Assembly (NCBI GenBank): GCA_007115705.1
Contig: QXEO01000550.1
Location: 2,106,111-2,170,110, forward strand
Length of the DNA stretch: 64,000 nt
Reading direction: 5' to 3'
Source of the DNA: Dactylis glomerata
Taxonomy: Eukaryota > Streptophyta > Magnoliopsida > Poales > Poaceae
Of this stretch, positions 36,491 through 46,771 are shown one piece after another. The notes below the pieces were generated by a model, which was not told where the DNA came from, searched no databases, and worked only from the letters and a program-made list of their open reading frames with translations. Numbering within the stretch: position 1 is the stretch's first letter; every line of letters starts with the position of its first letter. Both the position numbers and the translations under genes were made by a program.

Positions 36491-37428
36491 CCTGTATGCG
36501 TTGGTGGATCGATGAGTTGTGGTTGCAACTTGCCACCCGCCGATGTGTTCCGTTCTGAGGTTCCTTCTCCTCCTCATTCTCCTTGCCGATGCACTGAGTA
36601 TTTGTCAAGGATTTCAGACCTCAAAGGTCGTTTATCCTTGATGAAGCGTCAGGCAAAAATTGCTTTGGACCAGGCCGGTAAATCTTATGGCTTGATGAGG
36701 CAGATATTTGTACTTGAGGATAAAGTGTTGGGTGTGGTGGCCCAAGTTATGCACCTCAAGGAGTGTGACTCCTTTCTTGTTGATTTTATTGAGTCAGCTT
36801 GTGAACAGCTGAAGTGTAAGTTTTCTGCAGACCTTCTCGAATTTCTTGCTGCTTCTCTTGTCTTTGTATTTTGATGAATTTGCGTCTTCTAGGTACTTGC
36901 TTACATCCCGCTGATGAAGACCGTCGAGTTGCCAAGTGAATCGCGGCTTTGGAAAGGGTATCGAAGGATACAAATTCTTTATGGGCTGACCTACGGCGAC
37001 GCAGTGCTGTTGTTCTTCTACAGGATCATGCTCAACACATTGGGGAAGCTGTCGATGGTTGTCAAAGATCGTTGACGACCATGTACTCCGTTATGCTTCC
37101 CCGCAATCCTCCGCCAGAAAATTTTAAGCAGCTACTCGATGCTTTTAGATCTAGTCAGCGAATTCATTGTTTGATAGAGCTCAACTTAGTAGCTTTTGCT
37201 AATTTTGCTCTTGGATGGATATGCAAGTGGCATCCAAGACTGAACTATAGTTCCATGTCTCTAAGTTTTCCTCCAGGGCGCGTGAAGCTGCAAGTCCACA
37301 TGGATGCCACGCTTCAACCGGTGAGGATGATCATGGCTAGATTGCTTCGAGAGGATGCTAGATTATTCCGCGAGTACCATTATTTGAATCCCCTTGCGGT
37401 TGATGATTCAGATCAACCAGTGTTGTAG
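36491..37428 (+). pseudogene. Antisense ORF of element G, with a predicted 77-bp intron
   Basis: The plus-strand frame reads PVCVGGSMSCGCNLPPADV from 36491, after a pyrimidine-rich TGCCTTCCAG that looks like a 3' splice site; an alternative unspliced start is the ATG at 36434. Codons run to 36815, then GTAAGT...TTCTAG (36816-36892, 77 bp, phase 1), then continue as CTCLHPADEDRRVAK to a TGA at 36937-36939 (CGA expected), IAALERVSKDTNS, and a stop at 37426-37428. The middle is helical and charged; the end includes FALGWICKWHPRLNYSSM. Tat-lineage elements such as Grande and Retand are known to carry antisense ORFs of unknown function; this one is consistent in position and strand. Function unknown. 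Confidence 0.6.
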
Positions 37429-37832
37429 CGCTCTATTGTATATACATTTTTGTGTGCGAAACGGGAGAGTTTTCGTTTTCTGGGGCTGTTTGCTAGAAAT
37501 TCTTGTTCTCAAGGCACTTTATGTTTAGTGCATTTGCCGCAATTTTATTTGAGATTTGTAAGACTTATAAACTTGAATAGGAGGAACTTTGTCTTTATTA
37601 TGCTTTTAATGTAAGATACATGGGGTGTCCCAAGAGATCCGGCCAGTGACCTATGTTTTGGATCTAGAGGGCATTGCCCTAGGATAACTTTTGGCTTTAG
37701 TAGCCTTATTTTTCTACTCTACTATTGCATACTTGCTATCTATGTTACCGAGGCCTTTTTCTCTTCTCCTGTAGCTTCCTCTGGGTCTGATGGCTATGCC
37801 TGCAGTTTCTTCGCTTCTGGCTTCGCTGGATG
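37429..37832. other. Spacer between the convergent G ORFs
   Basis: AT-rich sequence without a supported gene. In an autonomous relative, RT, RNase H and integrase would lie here. Confidence 0.5.
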
Positions 37833-38685
37833 TCATTCGAGTTGTTTTATGACTCCTGTAGTCGCGCTTATTGCTTTGTCCTTGGGTTCTCCATAGTTGG
37901 CTATCATGCTAAAATTTTGAGCCATTTTGTGGAATTCCTTGTCGCATAGGTCTGATAGCTCAAAGCTTCCTCTTACTGTGATGATTCCGTTTGGTCCTGG
38001 CATCTTGAGTACCAGGTACGTATTGTGAGGTACTGCCATGAATCGCAAAAACGCGGGTCGCCCGAGGATCGCATGAAACGCGGGTCCATGACTTTGAAGT
38101 CGAGCTTTTCTCTTCTGTAGTTTTGGCAATTACCAAAGCAGACATTGAGTGCCATCCAGCCCAATGGATAGTTAGCGCTTCCTGGGACGATCACGTGGAA
38201 GGAACAATCTGTTGGCTTCAGAAACTCTAATGATATGTGCATTGCCCTGAATGTTTTTGCGTATGTCAGATTTATTCCACTCCCTGCATCCATGAATACT
38301 CTATCAACATCGTATGTCCCGATTTGAGCTTTGAGTACTAGAGGCGCGTTTCCTGGCCGAGGTACTGTTATAGGGTGATCATCCCTGCTGAATTCTATGG
38401 GTTGCTCTGACCAGTGTAGATATTCTGCGGTTGCTGGAGGTGATGTTACTGCTAGGTTAACTTGTTGAGTTATGCTCTTTTCCTCTTTGTTCGACTTTGT
38501 ACTGGTTGTATCATTGCTGTGATGTGCCCTTTGGACGGGACATATCCTCCATCATTGTCGTGTCCTTGACTTGGCTGGTTTTGACCTTGAGAGGCTCCAT
38601 TGTTTGCTTGTTGAGCTATTGTAGGTGCGTTGTTCGTGTTACCATCGTATCTCTGTCTCCTTGCTTTGGCTTGTTTGCTTACTGA
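37833..38685 (-). pseudogene. Element G gag tail and aspartic protease region
   Basis: The minus frame gives a linker with WSEQPIEFSRDDHP, then VDRVFMDAGSGINLTYAKTF. D-A-G-S is the active-site loop; Tat proteases usually read D-G-G-S. A frameshift at about 38090 precedes AFHAILGRPAFLRFMAVPH, LVLKMPGPNG and DLCDKEF, and the frame stops at 37833. A polyprotein would normally continue into RT, which is missing. Gag sequence at the right end stops at the H boundary. Confidence 0.75.
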
Positions 38686-40220
38686 TGTTCTACATGATTA
38701 GAGGATTCCAAAGACTACAAAATTGTAATTTTTGGATGTGTAGAATAAAAGATATGGATTTATTGTGGTAGATGAGTTTGAATCAATTTGAAAATGAATT
38801 CAAATTGACTACTAAAACTATGAAATATTATTGCACCATTGGATTCTACACTTCATTAGCTCTCCAGAGACATAAGGTTTATAAAATTTGGATTTATAGT
38901 TTGAAAGATATGGAATTTCAAAGATTCCGGCATTTGAATTCTAATTTAAATATAATTAAACTGAGTAGGGCCATGTGGCGAAGCCTGATTGGCTAGTACC
39001 GGTTCGGGAGGATCGCTGTTCTAGAGCGTTACATTTGAATATGATCAAATGGTTGAGATTAGCCCGTACCGATTCGGTTTAAGTGATCGATCTGGGCACT
39101 TGGATCCTGATCCGACGGTGACTGAGAGAGAAAGAGAGGAGGGCTTACCGGCTAGGGTTCCGGCGAGACTTCTCCGACAAAGCACGGCTAGAGGTGGACG
39201 TCGGCGGCGATGTACAGCCTCCTAGAACAAGCGGAGGCGATGACGAGGTGCGCCGTGTCGAGTGGCGCTCGATGGTGGTGGAGGTGGTGCAGATTGGGTC
39301 GCGGTGGCACGTAGGAGGGCGGCTGGAGCTCACGGTGTCTATGGAGATCGTGCGCGCGATTCCGACGATGCAAAGACGATCTTGCTGCGGGGTTTGGCAG
39401 AGGCACGAGAGGAGAGGGGGGTATTTATATAGGGGCTCGGCTTGTGGAAGGGGCTAGGGTTTAGCGGAGGAGTGGCATCGGTCGGGCGCCGTCGGGTCCG
39501 GGCCGGACTCTGGCTTGAGAAAGAAGACGCTTCTGATAGGTGGGCCCCACCTATCAGCGCCTACGCATGGTGGCGGCGTACCCCTTCGGGCGCGGGCGGC
39601 TTGTTGGGCTGGGCCGGCTTTCTGGCCTGATCCGATTGGCTTGCCTGCGGCCCTTTTATATTTTTTTGGTCCTTTTCTTTTCTCCTTTTCTGATTTTCAT
39701 TTCTTTTATAAATTTTGCAAAAGAGCACCAAATCAATTCAAACCAAAACCTGAAGTTTTCTAAAATTCAAAACAATGTTTTAAAACAGTATGAAACTAGT
39801 TTTCAAAATGAAATAAGGTTTTCAATAAAACTTTATGAACCTAGCAAGGAGGGCTTTGCTTGCATATTGCAAAAATAGAAATAGGGTTTCCAAAATAATC
39901 CTTTTAAAATCAAGGAATAAGCTTTATAAAATAATATTTGAAATTCATTTTAAAACACATTTTCAATAATGCAAACATTTTGGACAATAAATTATTTTGG
40001 GAAAATATTCCTTTGCAAATAGCTTGCATAGGTTTGAATAAAGACAAAAATAATATTTTGAAATTTCTATTTTCTCAAAGGAAGTCCTTCAAAAACAATA
40101 GAAAGTTTGTTAATAAAGCTTTTGAATAAACTCAAAGGTTCTAAATATCTATGAAAAATCAATCAATGCAAACAAAACAAAAAAATATTCCAAAATTTGA
40201 TAAAAACTTGGGATGTTACA
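38686..40220 (-). repeat. Element H: gypsy-type LTR in minus orientation (1535 bp)
   Basis: Plus-strand ends are TGTTCTACATGATTAG and GGGATGTTACA, so in sense it starts TGTAACATCCCAAG and ends ATGTAGAACA, the usual TG...CA. A minus-strand TATA box CTATATAAATAC lies at 39421-39432, about 790 bp from the sense start, which fits the orientation. Flanks (ACTGA left, CTCAA right) do not match. The left neighbour is G and the right is the F RNase H gene. GC-rich ORFs at 39188-39457 look like chance. Confidence 0.65.
39421..39432 (-). promoter_or_regulatory. TATA box of LTR H
   Basis: Sense CTATATAAATAC followed by a C-rich stretch; a close match to the plant TATA consensus. Confidence 0.6.
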
Positions 40221-41402
40221 CTCAAATTTCTTATTAAAATCTGATAGTGCAAGCAAAGGTGCAGAAGTTAACAAACGTTTTAGTTCATCAAAAGCATGAT
40301 CTTGGGCGGCGCCCCATACAAATTCAACACCATTTTTAGTTAACTCATTTAAAGGTGCAGCAACAGTACTAAAGTCTTTCACAAAAAGGCGATAAAAACC
40401 AGCAAGACCATGAAAACTTCGTACTTGACTAACATTCATTGGAGTAGGCCAATTTTGAATAGCTTCAATTTTGGATGCATCTACCTCGACTCCATTTTTA
40501 GAAACAACATATCCAAGGAATATGACCTTATCTTTGCAAAATGTGCATTTTTCAACATTACAATAAAGCTGAGAGTCACGCAACACTTGCAAAACTTGTC
40601 TAATATAATCACTGTGGTCAGATTCATTGCGTCTGTAGATTAATATATCATCAAAATACACAACCACAAACTTGCCATTAAAATTTCACAAAACATGGTT
40701 CATTAATCTCATGAAGGTACTAGGTGCATTAGCTAACCTAAATGGCATGACTAACCACTCATATAAACCAAATTTTGTTTTAAAGGCAGTTTTCCATTCA
40801 TCCCCTTCCTTCATCCTAATCTGATGATAACCACTACGCAAATCAATTTTAGAGAAAATAGCAGCACCACTCAATTTATCTTGCATGTCTTCCAAACATG
40901 GAATAGGATGACGATAACGAATAGTGATGTTGTTAATTGCTCTACAATCTACACACGTGCGCCAGGTACCATCTTTTTTAGGAACCAAATAACAGGGACA
41001 TCACAAGGGCTCAAGCTTACACGAATATAACCTTTGTCGAGGAGCGCTTGTACTTGAATCTGGATTTCCTTTGTTTCATCAGGATTCGTCCTATACGGTG
41101 TGCGGTTTGGCAACATCGCGCCTGGAATGAGGTCAATTTGATGCTCAATACCACGCAATGGTGGTAGTCCTGCTGGGACCTCGTCTGGAAAATGTCAGCG
41201 ACTCCTCAAAATAGTGGAAACACCAAGAGAAAGTGAAGTATTATTGTCAGAAACCAAAATCTCTCCCTTGTACACAAGCACAAGAAGGATCGCCGTCGGA
41301 TCATCGCCAAACTCTCTCAAATCCTCTTTGGTGGCCATCAAAATGTATGTTCCCGTATTAGTCATCGTGGTCACAGCATGGTGTGTGTTGGCCTTCCCAT
41401 TG
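40221..41402 (-). pseudogene. Element F RT region (protease-RT linker to RNase H start)
   Basis: Sense reading: GKANTHHAV, ATKEDLREFGDDP, GIEHQIDLIPGA, RT core with IDLRSGYHQIRMKEGD, MPFRLANAPS (PFGLTNAPS elsewhere), then after a disrupted spot at about 40680 the catalytic YFDD (about 40655) and FHGLAGFYRLFVKDFS, ending DFNKKFE at the H junction. Frame changes lie at about 41190, 40985 and 40680. The segment after protease is shorter than in A and D, which have an extra stretch including PMSPQQIVNESRQ. Confidence 0.88.
41398..41402. repeat. Target-site duplication of element B, left copy (CATTG)
   Basis: CATTG before TGATAAGGGG is repeated at 44982-44986 after CCTCATCA. Excising B restores the F frame N-G-K-A-N. 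Confidence 0.95.
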
Positions 41403-42176
41403 TGATAAGGGGTTGCCCGATCTTCTCAGTGAGCCGATGTAGATGGATGATAACTTGGTAGATAATCTGTGAGACGCACACGAACTCTCCGGCTGTTCCC
41501 CCGTTGCCAATGCAACAGATCTTCAACCCTATGGATATTCGAGACACCACACACCTGCGCACGTAGCCGCCGACTACGAAGCGGTTCTGCAATCTCCTAA
41601 TTCCCAATGGAACAGCAGATCACACTTGAATTCTCAGTAGCAAAAACTCCAGATCGAAACAAACTTGGAGTGGGGTAGATATTCCGAGCGAAACACAGAG
41701 GAATATATGATTTCAGAGGAAAGCTTACAAGCAATTTCGTTCTGATGTTTGGGGGTAATCTAAACGTAGTCTAAACGATACAAGGGGGCGCCCCAGGGGT
41801 ACTTAAAGGGGTCGGGGCGACCTGGGCAAAGACCTGGCCCAAAACCAACCTGTTTTGGGCCCAAACGGACTCGGTTCGACTCAAACTGGTACATACCGAC
41901 CCATATATGGGTTCGGCCTATTTTGGCACGCAGGCCATGAGTGTAGCGCGCCTTAGACTCGTAGACATCGTGTCGAAGGCTGTCCTAGCGCGCCATCTCG
42001 TGCTCTCGCTCATGCAGACTTGATCTTCGCTTGTCTCTCGATCGCCGTCCTCCCTCTCCTCCCGCTGGCGATATCTTGACAGATGACACACCTTATATTA
42101 ATCATCAATTAGACTCAATATTTCCTTCCAGCTCAAACAGTCAAAATTAGCATGATCCATGATTGTATCCTCATCA
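41403..42176 (-). repeat. Element B 3' LTR (774 bp)
   Basis: Starts TGATAAGGGGTTGCCC and ends GATTGTATCCTCATCA on the plus strand. The protease-like ORF runs into it and stops at 42098. Confidence 0.95.
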
Positions 42177-42847
42177 TCTTTTATAACACTCTCACTCAAT
42201 TTGGCTATGTGGCTCTCATTCTCACATGGGTTGTGAAGCACACCATGGTCAAGATGGCAAATAATGGGAATGCCACCATCCATCATGACCTTGTGCTTAG
42301 GCGACAAGCAAAACTCCTTTGTCCTCTCCTTGCGAAAAAGATGATTCTTATGAAACTGTTCAGCTGTTTGACGCAGCAAAGCACGCCGCTTCCTATTCCA
42401 CTTGAAAGAAACTTTCATCACATCGTGACAAGGCTGAACTTGATAGTTGTGGCACCAAGGATATCCCAATAGAATATGACAAGAGTCAAGTGGCATAGGA
42501 GATACACCACAAGGAACAACCTCGGTATGCCCTCTGAAAGTAAGAGGAACTTCAGCTATGTGTGAAATCAGCAAGGTGCCATATGATGAATGCAATAGGT
42601 ATGGCACTTTACTGGCACGTGTCGCGAGGTGCAACTTCTCCACGACCTCAATGCTGATTAAATTGACAGTAGAGTTTTTATCAATGGTGATTGCAGCACA
42701 TCGCTCTCCAATCATCACACTATGGTGAAAGAGCCCATCACCGTCAAAGTCACCATGTTCTTCCTCCCAAAAAGTGAGACTACAATATCTGTGGCGGAAG
42801 AAGTGATATCTGCAAGCCTCCATATGATCCGTAACGTCATCTGCCAT
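42098..42847 (-). CDS. Element B solitary protease-like protein, 249 residues
   Basis: Start chosen at 42847 (MADDVTDHMEACRY) because this ATG sits in the CTAATCATG context used by gag in A, D and F; an earlier in-frame Met lies at 42889. The fold signature is retroviral aspartic protease: AAITIDKNSTVNLISIEVVEKL lines up with VIIDGGSCRNLASKELCTKL of related elements, and SCHILLGYPW with VCHLLLGRPW. The active-site loop D-G-G-S is D-K-N-S (Asp at about residue 56), so both glycines are lost and activity is doubtful. After the protease part come a basic stretch (KWNRKRRALLRQ) and a His-rich, acidic C-terminus. The last about 26 residues are encoded in the LTR and begin D-D-E-D, as in the full-length relatives. 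Role unknown; it may be a remnant or a trans-acting factor. Confidence 0.75.
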   Translation of the reverse strand: MADDVTDHMEACRYHFFRHRYCSLTFWEEEHGDFDGDGLFHHSVMIGERCAAITIDKNSTVNLISIEVVEKLHLATRASKVPYLLHSSYGTLLISHIAEVPLTFRGHTEVVPCGVSPMPLDSCHILLGYPWCHNYQVQPCHDVMKVSFKWNRKRRALLRQTAEQFHKNHLFRKERTKEFCLSPKHKVMMDGGIPIICHLDHGVLHNPCENESHIAKLSESVIKDDEDTIMDHANFDCLSWKEILSLIDD

Positions 42848-44207
42848 GATTAGTGCAGCAAAAAAAAAGTGTATATATGGTGGAAACACTCAACTCACTC
42901 AAAACTGAAAAGACAATGAATCTTACCGTTCCAAAGTGAATTAGAGCAACTTAGCACTCGCAGCAAACAACCGCGTGCATGTGTGTGATCAAGCGAATAC
43001 CGAGAGAAAGACTATCACACGACAACCAGGGTATATGGTGGGGCTTGGTATGGATACCTAACTACACCAAAGTACAAGTCCTAGTGCTGATCGTATGACA
43101 AAGACCCACGGAAACACACACAGTGGAGATAATCGGGGCAAAGCAACTCTGAAAAGTGAGCTCAAAAAGATATAAGTGACGACGCACAGTAGCTCGTGTT
43201 GCAATGCACAAGAGAGACGCTACCACTGACTCAACGAACAGGCACAAGATTGCGCACACGGCAGCAGCCTGCTGAGCACGAAGTAGCCAGTCTCGTATGG
43301 GTAAGCTCCTAACACGATGCTGTAGACAGGCTGTAGCTAAAGCGATCAAAATCGTGTAGAAAGGACGCTATGTGGACACAGTGGTAACACGCTGTCGCGG
43401 ATGAGAAACCGACGAAAAATATGTCAACGGCAGAGATGTACGACGCCGGAAACACACGGCAGCGCGACGGCGACGCGAAACGGCCAAAATAGTTTGTCTT
43501 GGCGGCGAGCTGGAGCGCTGGACCCCAGACAGCCTCCGCGCGCTGGCGCGAGCAGGCGCGGGACGCGCGAGCGCTGCGGCCGCTGGAGCCCAGACAGGCT
43601 CCGTCCCTGTGCGCGAGGCGCGCTGCTTTTTTTTCTTTTTTTTTTCCTCCTTTTTTTTTTACTAACTCAAAATTTGGGCTAACAAACTTGGGCCAACAAA
43701 TTTGCTGCGAAGAGGTGCCAGGGACCAGAGTGCCCCGCGCCTGGGCGTGGGTGGCGTCGCCCCACCCCAGACAACCTCCGTCCTGGGGCGACGGGCGGCA
43801 GGTATTGTTTTTTTTTTGTTTCCGATCTGCACGCAACGTGCAAACAAACTAGCGATCAGATTTTTTTTTTTAACCGATCCGATCTAGTTTGTCTGCCTCC
43901 TCAAGAATACGTACACAGCCACCAGTTTAGGGAAGAAGACGAAGATCAAAGAGGGATCAAAGACGAAAACTGAAACGAAGATGCAGAAAAGAACGAGGAT
44001 CCTAGACTCCTACAGATTTGATGAAAAGATACGCGAAAAGACGATCAGCTACTAAAACCAATACCTCGATGCAATCTAGGCTATGGCAAAAACTAAGAAC
44101 CCTAATTTTTTTTGTGGCTTTTTCTGTATAGGACAAAAACAAAAACGAATCTACGGGGATGGATTTGTGGATGCTCACCGAGGAAACGCTGGAATCTGAT
44201 ACCAAGA
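42848..44207 (-). other. Element B leader and primer site
   Basis: Untranslated leader of the A/D/F type: GGTAAGATTC (sense) at about 42918, near-identity to D around 43374-43488, T runs near 43627-43660 and 43807-43817, and the primer site at 44195-44204. GC-rich open frames at 43309-43887 have no recognisable domain. Confidence 0.8.
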
Positions 44208-44981
44208 TGATAAGGGGTTGCCCGATCTTCTCAGTGAGCTGATGTAGATGGATGATAACTTGGTAGATAATCTGTGAGACGCACACGAACTCTCCGGCTG
44301 TTCCCCCGTTGCCAATGCAACAGATCTTCAACCCTATGGATATTCGAGACACCACACACCTGCGCACGTAGCCGCCGACTACGAAGCGGTTCTGCAATCT
44401 CCTAATTCCCAATGGAACAGCAGATCACACTTGAATTCTCAGTAGCAAAAACTCCAGATCGAAACAAACTTGGAGTGGGGTCGATATTCCGAGCGAAACA
44501 CAGAGGAATATATGATTTCAGAGGAAAGCTTACAAGCAATTTCGTTCTGATGTTTGGGGGTAATCTAAACATAGTCTAAACGATACAAGGGGGCGCCCCA
44601 GGGGTACTTAAAGGGGTCGGGGCGACCTGGGCAAAGACCTGGCCCAAAACCAACCTGTTTTGGGCCCAAACGGACTCGGTTCGACTCAAACTGGTACATA
44701 CCGACCCATATATGGGTTCGGCCTATTTTGGCACGCAGGCCATGAGTGTAGCGCGCCTTAGACTCGTAGACATCGTGTCGAAGGCTGTCCTAGCGCGCCA
44801 TCTCGTGCTCTCGCTCATGCAGACTTGATCTTCGCTTGTCTCTCGATCGCCGTCCTCCCTCTCCTCCCGCTGGCGATATCTTGACAGATGACACACCTTA
44901 TAATAATCATCAATTATACTCAATATTTCCTTCCAGCTCAAACAGTCAAAATTAGCATGATCCATGATTGTATCCTCATCA
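44208..44981 (-). repeat. Element B 5' LTR (774 bp)
   Basis: Pairs with 41403-42176. In this copy the tail frame does not stop at the IDD position (TAT in place of TAA). Confidence 0.95.
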
Positions 44982-44986
44982 CATTG
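44982..44986. repeat. Target-site duplication of element B, right copy (CATTG)
   Basis: Matches 41398-41402. Confidence 0.95.
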
Positions 44987-45832
44987 TGATGAACATCTCG
45001 ATCATACTACCATGGACGGCCCAACAACAAGTGGCAAACAGTCATAGGAACCACATCGCACTCCACAGCGTCCGTGTAGTTACCAATGGAAAAATTTACA
45101 CGTACCGTGTTCGTGATCTTCATCTCACCAACATCACTCAACCATGAGATACAGTATGGGTTAGGATGCGGGTAGTACTTTAATTTCAGTTTTGTGCAGA
45201 GCTCTTTACTAGCCAAATTCCGGCAACTTCCTCCGTCAATAATAACCTTGCCATTGCCTAAATTGGCCTTGGTCTGAAACAAATTACAGCGCTGCTCATC
45301 AGGACTAGGAGCAACTTGTAAGACGCGTTGTGAACAGACAAGGGTTGGATTATTGGATGGGTCACCATAAAATGTATCATTTGGATCATGATCTTCCTCG
45401 TCAAAGGGATCGGCATCATCCCCGGTCTCATACTCATTGGTCTCCTTGTTAAGCAACATAACTTTGGCATTTGGACAGTCACGCCTGAAGTGACCTTTCC
45501 CACCACAAGTGTGACAAACCATATCTCTATTCCGAGCTATAGAAGTAGTGGAACCAGAGCCACTCATTGCAGGCTGCGGCACAGACTTGGCAGCAGGTGT
45601 GCCTATCTTAGCAGCGGTGGGCGCCTTGGAACCCCCCACGCTCGATGAATCTCGTGGACTGACAGTAGAATGTCCAGCTGATGATGTCCACGAAGAAAAA
45701 CGTGATCTTGTGGTAGTAGGACGCGAGGACTTAGGTTCCTCGGCCACTGAAGCTTCGGCCTCACGCGCTTGGTGCAGCAACTGAGCCATGTCATTGTACG
45801 GGTGATGACAAACAATGCGGCGAATCTGATAT
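44987..45832 (-). pseudogene. Element F gag C-terminus and protease
   Basis: Sense reading from the T junction: QIRRIVCHH, MAQLLHQAREAEASVAEE, a Ser/Thr/Pro-rich linker, zinc knuckle CHTCGGKGHFRRDC (about 45500-45520), an acidic stretch, then protease VIIDGGSCRNLASKEL (about 45235) and VCHLLLGRPW at about 45010. The frame is open through this piece and is interrupted only by the insertions of T (right) and B (left). Confidence 0.9.
45828..45832. repeat. Target-site duplication of element T, left copy (GATAT)
   Basis: GATAT before TGATGAGGACATCCC is repeated at 60342-60346 directly after the last LTR. Confidence 0.96.
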
Positions 45833-46771
45833 TGATGAGGACATCCCTACGGTTGATACAACCGTTGCACCTACAGCCACACTTCCTCACATTTCACAAT
45901 TCCAAGGACCTCTCACAAGGGCTCGTGCACGCCAACTAAATTATCAGGTACTTTCGTTTCTAGGAACTATTCCTAATATTCATGAGAATATGATGCTGCC
46001 TAAATCAGATGTCTTTATGTTACTTAGGAATGATGGGCCTAGCACGGATGAGAGGGACAAGCATTGGAGCATGATCGTGCATGGAGATGATGGCAGCAAT
46101 CGTGTGAGGATTCAGGAAGACGCTACAAGTGAAGATTTCAGAACTTTGAAGCCACCATAATGCTGCAAGGATGCTTGGACGAAATTCACAAGTTACTCAA
46201 TCATAAAATTCGTCCAAGGCTTTATATGGTGCTGCGTCACCTTATTTTATGGGTTAAACCCATGTATTTTCGTCATAGGTATTTTAGGGATTTTCTGGAG
46301 GCTGTTTGAGTGGAAATTGGTCCATCTAGGGTTATTTTCGGATGGCCCATTAGGGCTATACGAAAATCCCTGCCCTTTCCCTCATATATACCTCCTCCTA
46401 GCCGTCATTAGAACTTGGATTTTGTTTAGTTAAAGACTTAGCCAGGAGCTACTCTTCGCCATAGGCACAAGTGTCAAACCGACCTTTTGTACTACGCACA
46501 GACAGAATCCCACCTCTTCAATAAAGCCTTCATCTTTATTCGCAATATCTTGATTGCAACTATAATTCTTGCTTGTTTTTCGATTGCTTGCTGGGATTGA
46601 TCCTCGTGATCAGGTTGATCTAGCTCCGGCGTGATCAATAGCCTCGGAAGTTGGTGTATCGATTGCTAAGGCGCAACGTCTCGCACGTTTGTAGTCGGAT
46701 CGTCAACATCGACCTCCACCATAATCGATAGTTATCGTCTCATCGAAAGATCGGGCACCTTTACCCCATCA
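45833..46771 (+). repeat. Element T LTR 1 (939 bp)
   Basis: Starts TGATGAGGACATCCC and ends TTTACCCCATCA. TATA-like CATATATACC at 46383. The start also contains the tail-coding sequence (stop at about 46160), untranslated at this position. Confidence 0.96.
46383..46392 (+). promoter_or_regulatory. TATA-like box in T LTR 1
   Basis: CATATATACC about 550 bp into the LTR, also present at 53052 and 59952 in LTRs 2 and 3. Putative core promoter. Confidence 0.5.

Larger units (their letters stand above)
36301..38685 (-). mobile_element. Element G: fragment of a Tat-lineage gypsy retrotransposon
   Basis: The minus strand encodes a gag tail and a protease-like region (37833-38685) with hallmarks of the Tat lineage, notably AFHAILGRPAFLRFMAVPH. 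The plus strand holds a separate spliced ORF (36491-37428). RT, RNase H and integrase are absent between them, so the copy is deleted or non-autonomous. E was inserted at its left side. Whether H (38686-40220) is its 5' LTR is unclear, because no recognisable primer site adjoins H. Confidence 0.7.
41403..44981 (-). mobile_element. Element B: compact non-autonomous gypsy element encoding one protease-like protein
   Basis: A 3579-bp element with 774-bp LTRs (41403-42176 and 44208-44981), target duplication CATTG and primer site TGGTATCAGA (sense, 44195-44204). Between the LTRs are a leader of about 1.36 kb and one short ORF. Leader 43374-43488 is nearly identical to D 17281-17395, and the LTRs share blocks with D and F. 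There is no gag knuckle, RT, RNase H or integrase. The LTRs differ at about five positions by eye, so insertion was recent. It is best explained as a parasite mobilised by proteins of A/D/F-type relatives. Confidence 0.93.

Noticed and set aside
39188..39633. ORFs in the GC-rich part of LTR H
   Set aside because: They lie across the TATA box and probable transcription start of an LTR; no domain is recognisable.
38681..40225. H as a simple solo LTR with target duplication
   Set aside because: Flanks ACTGA and CTCAA do not match, and the two sides belong to different elements.
43309..43887. GC-rich ORFs in the B leader
   Set aside because: Same reason; no conserved motif, and the related leader of D diverges here without frame conservation.
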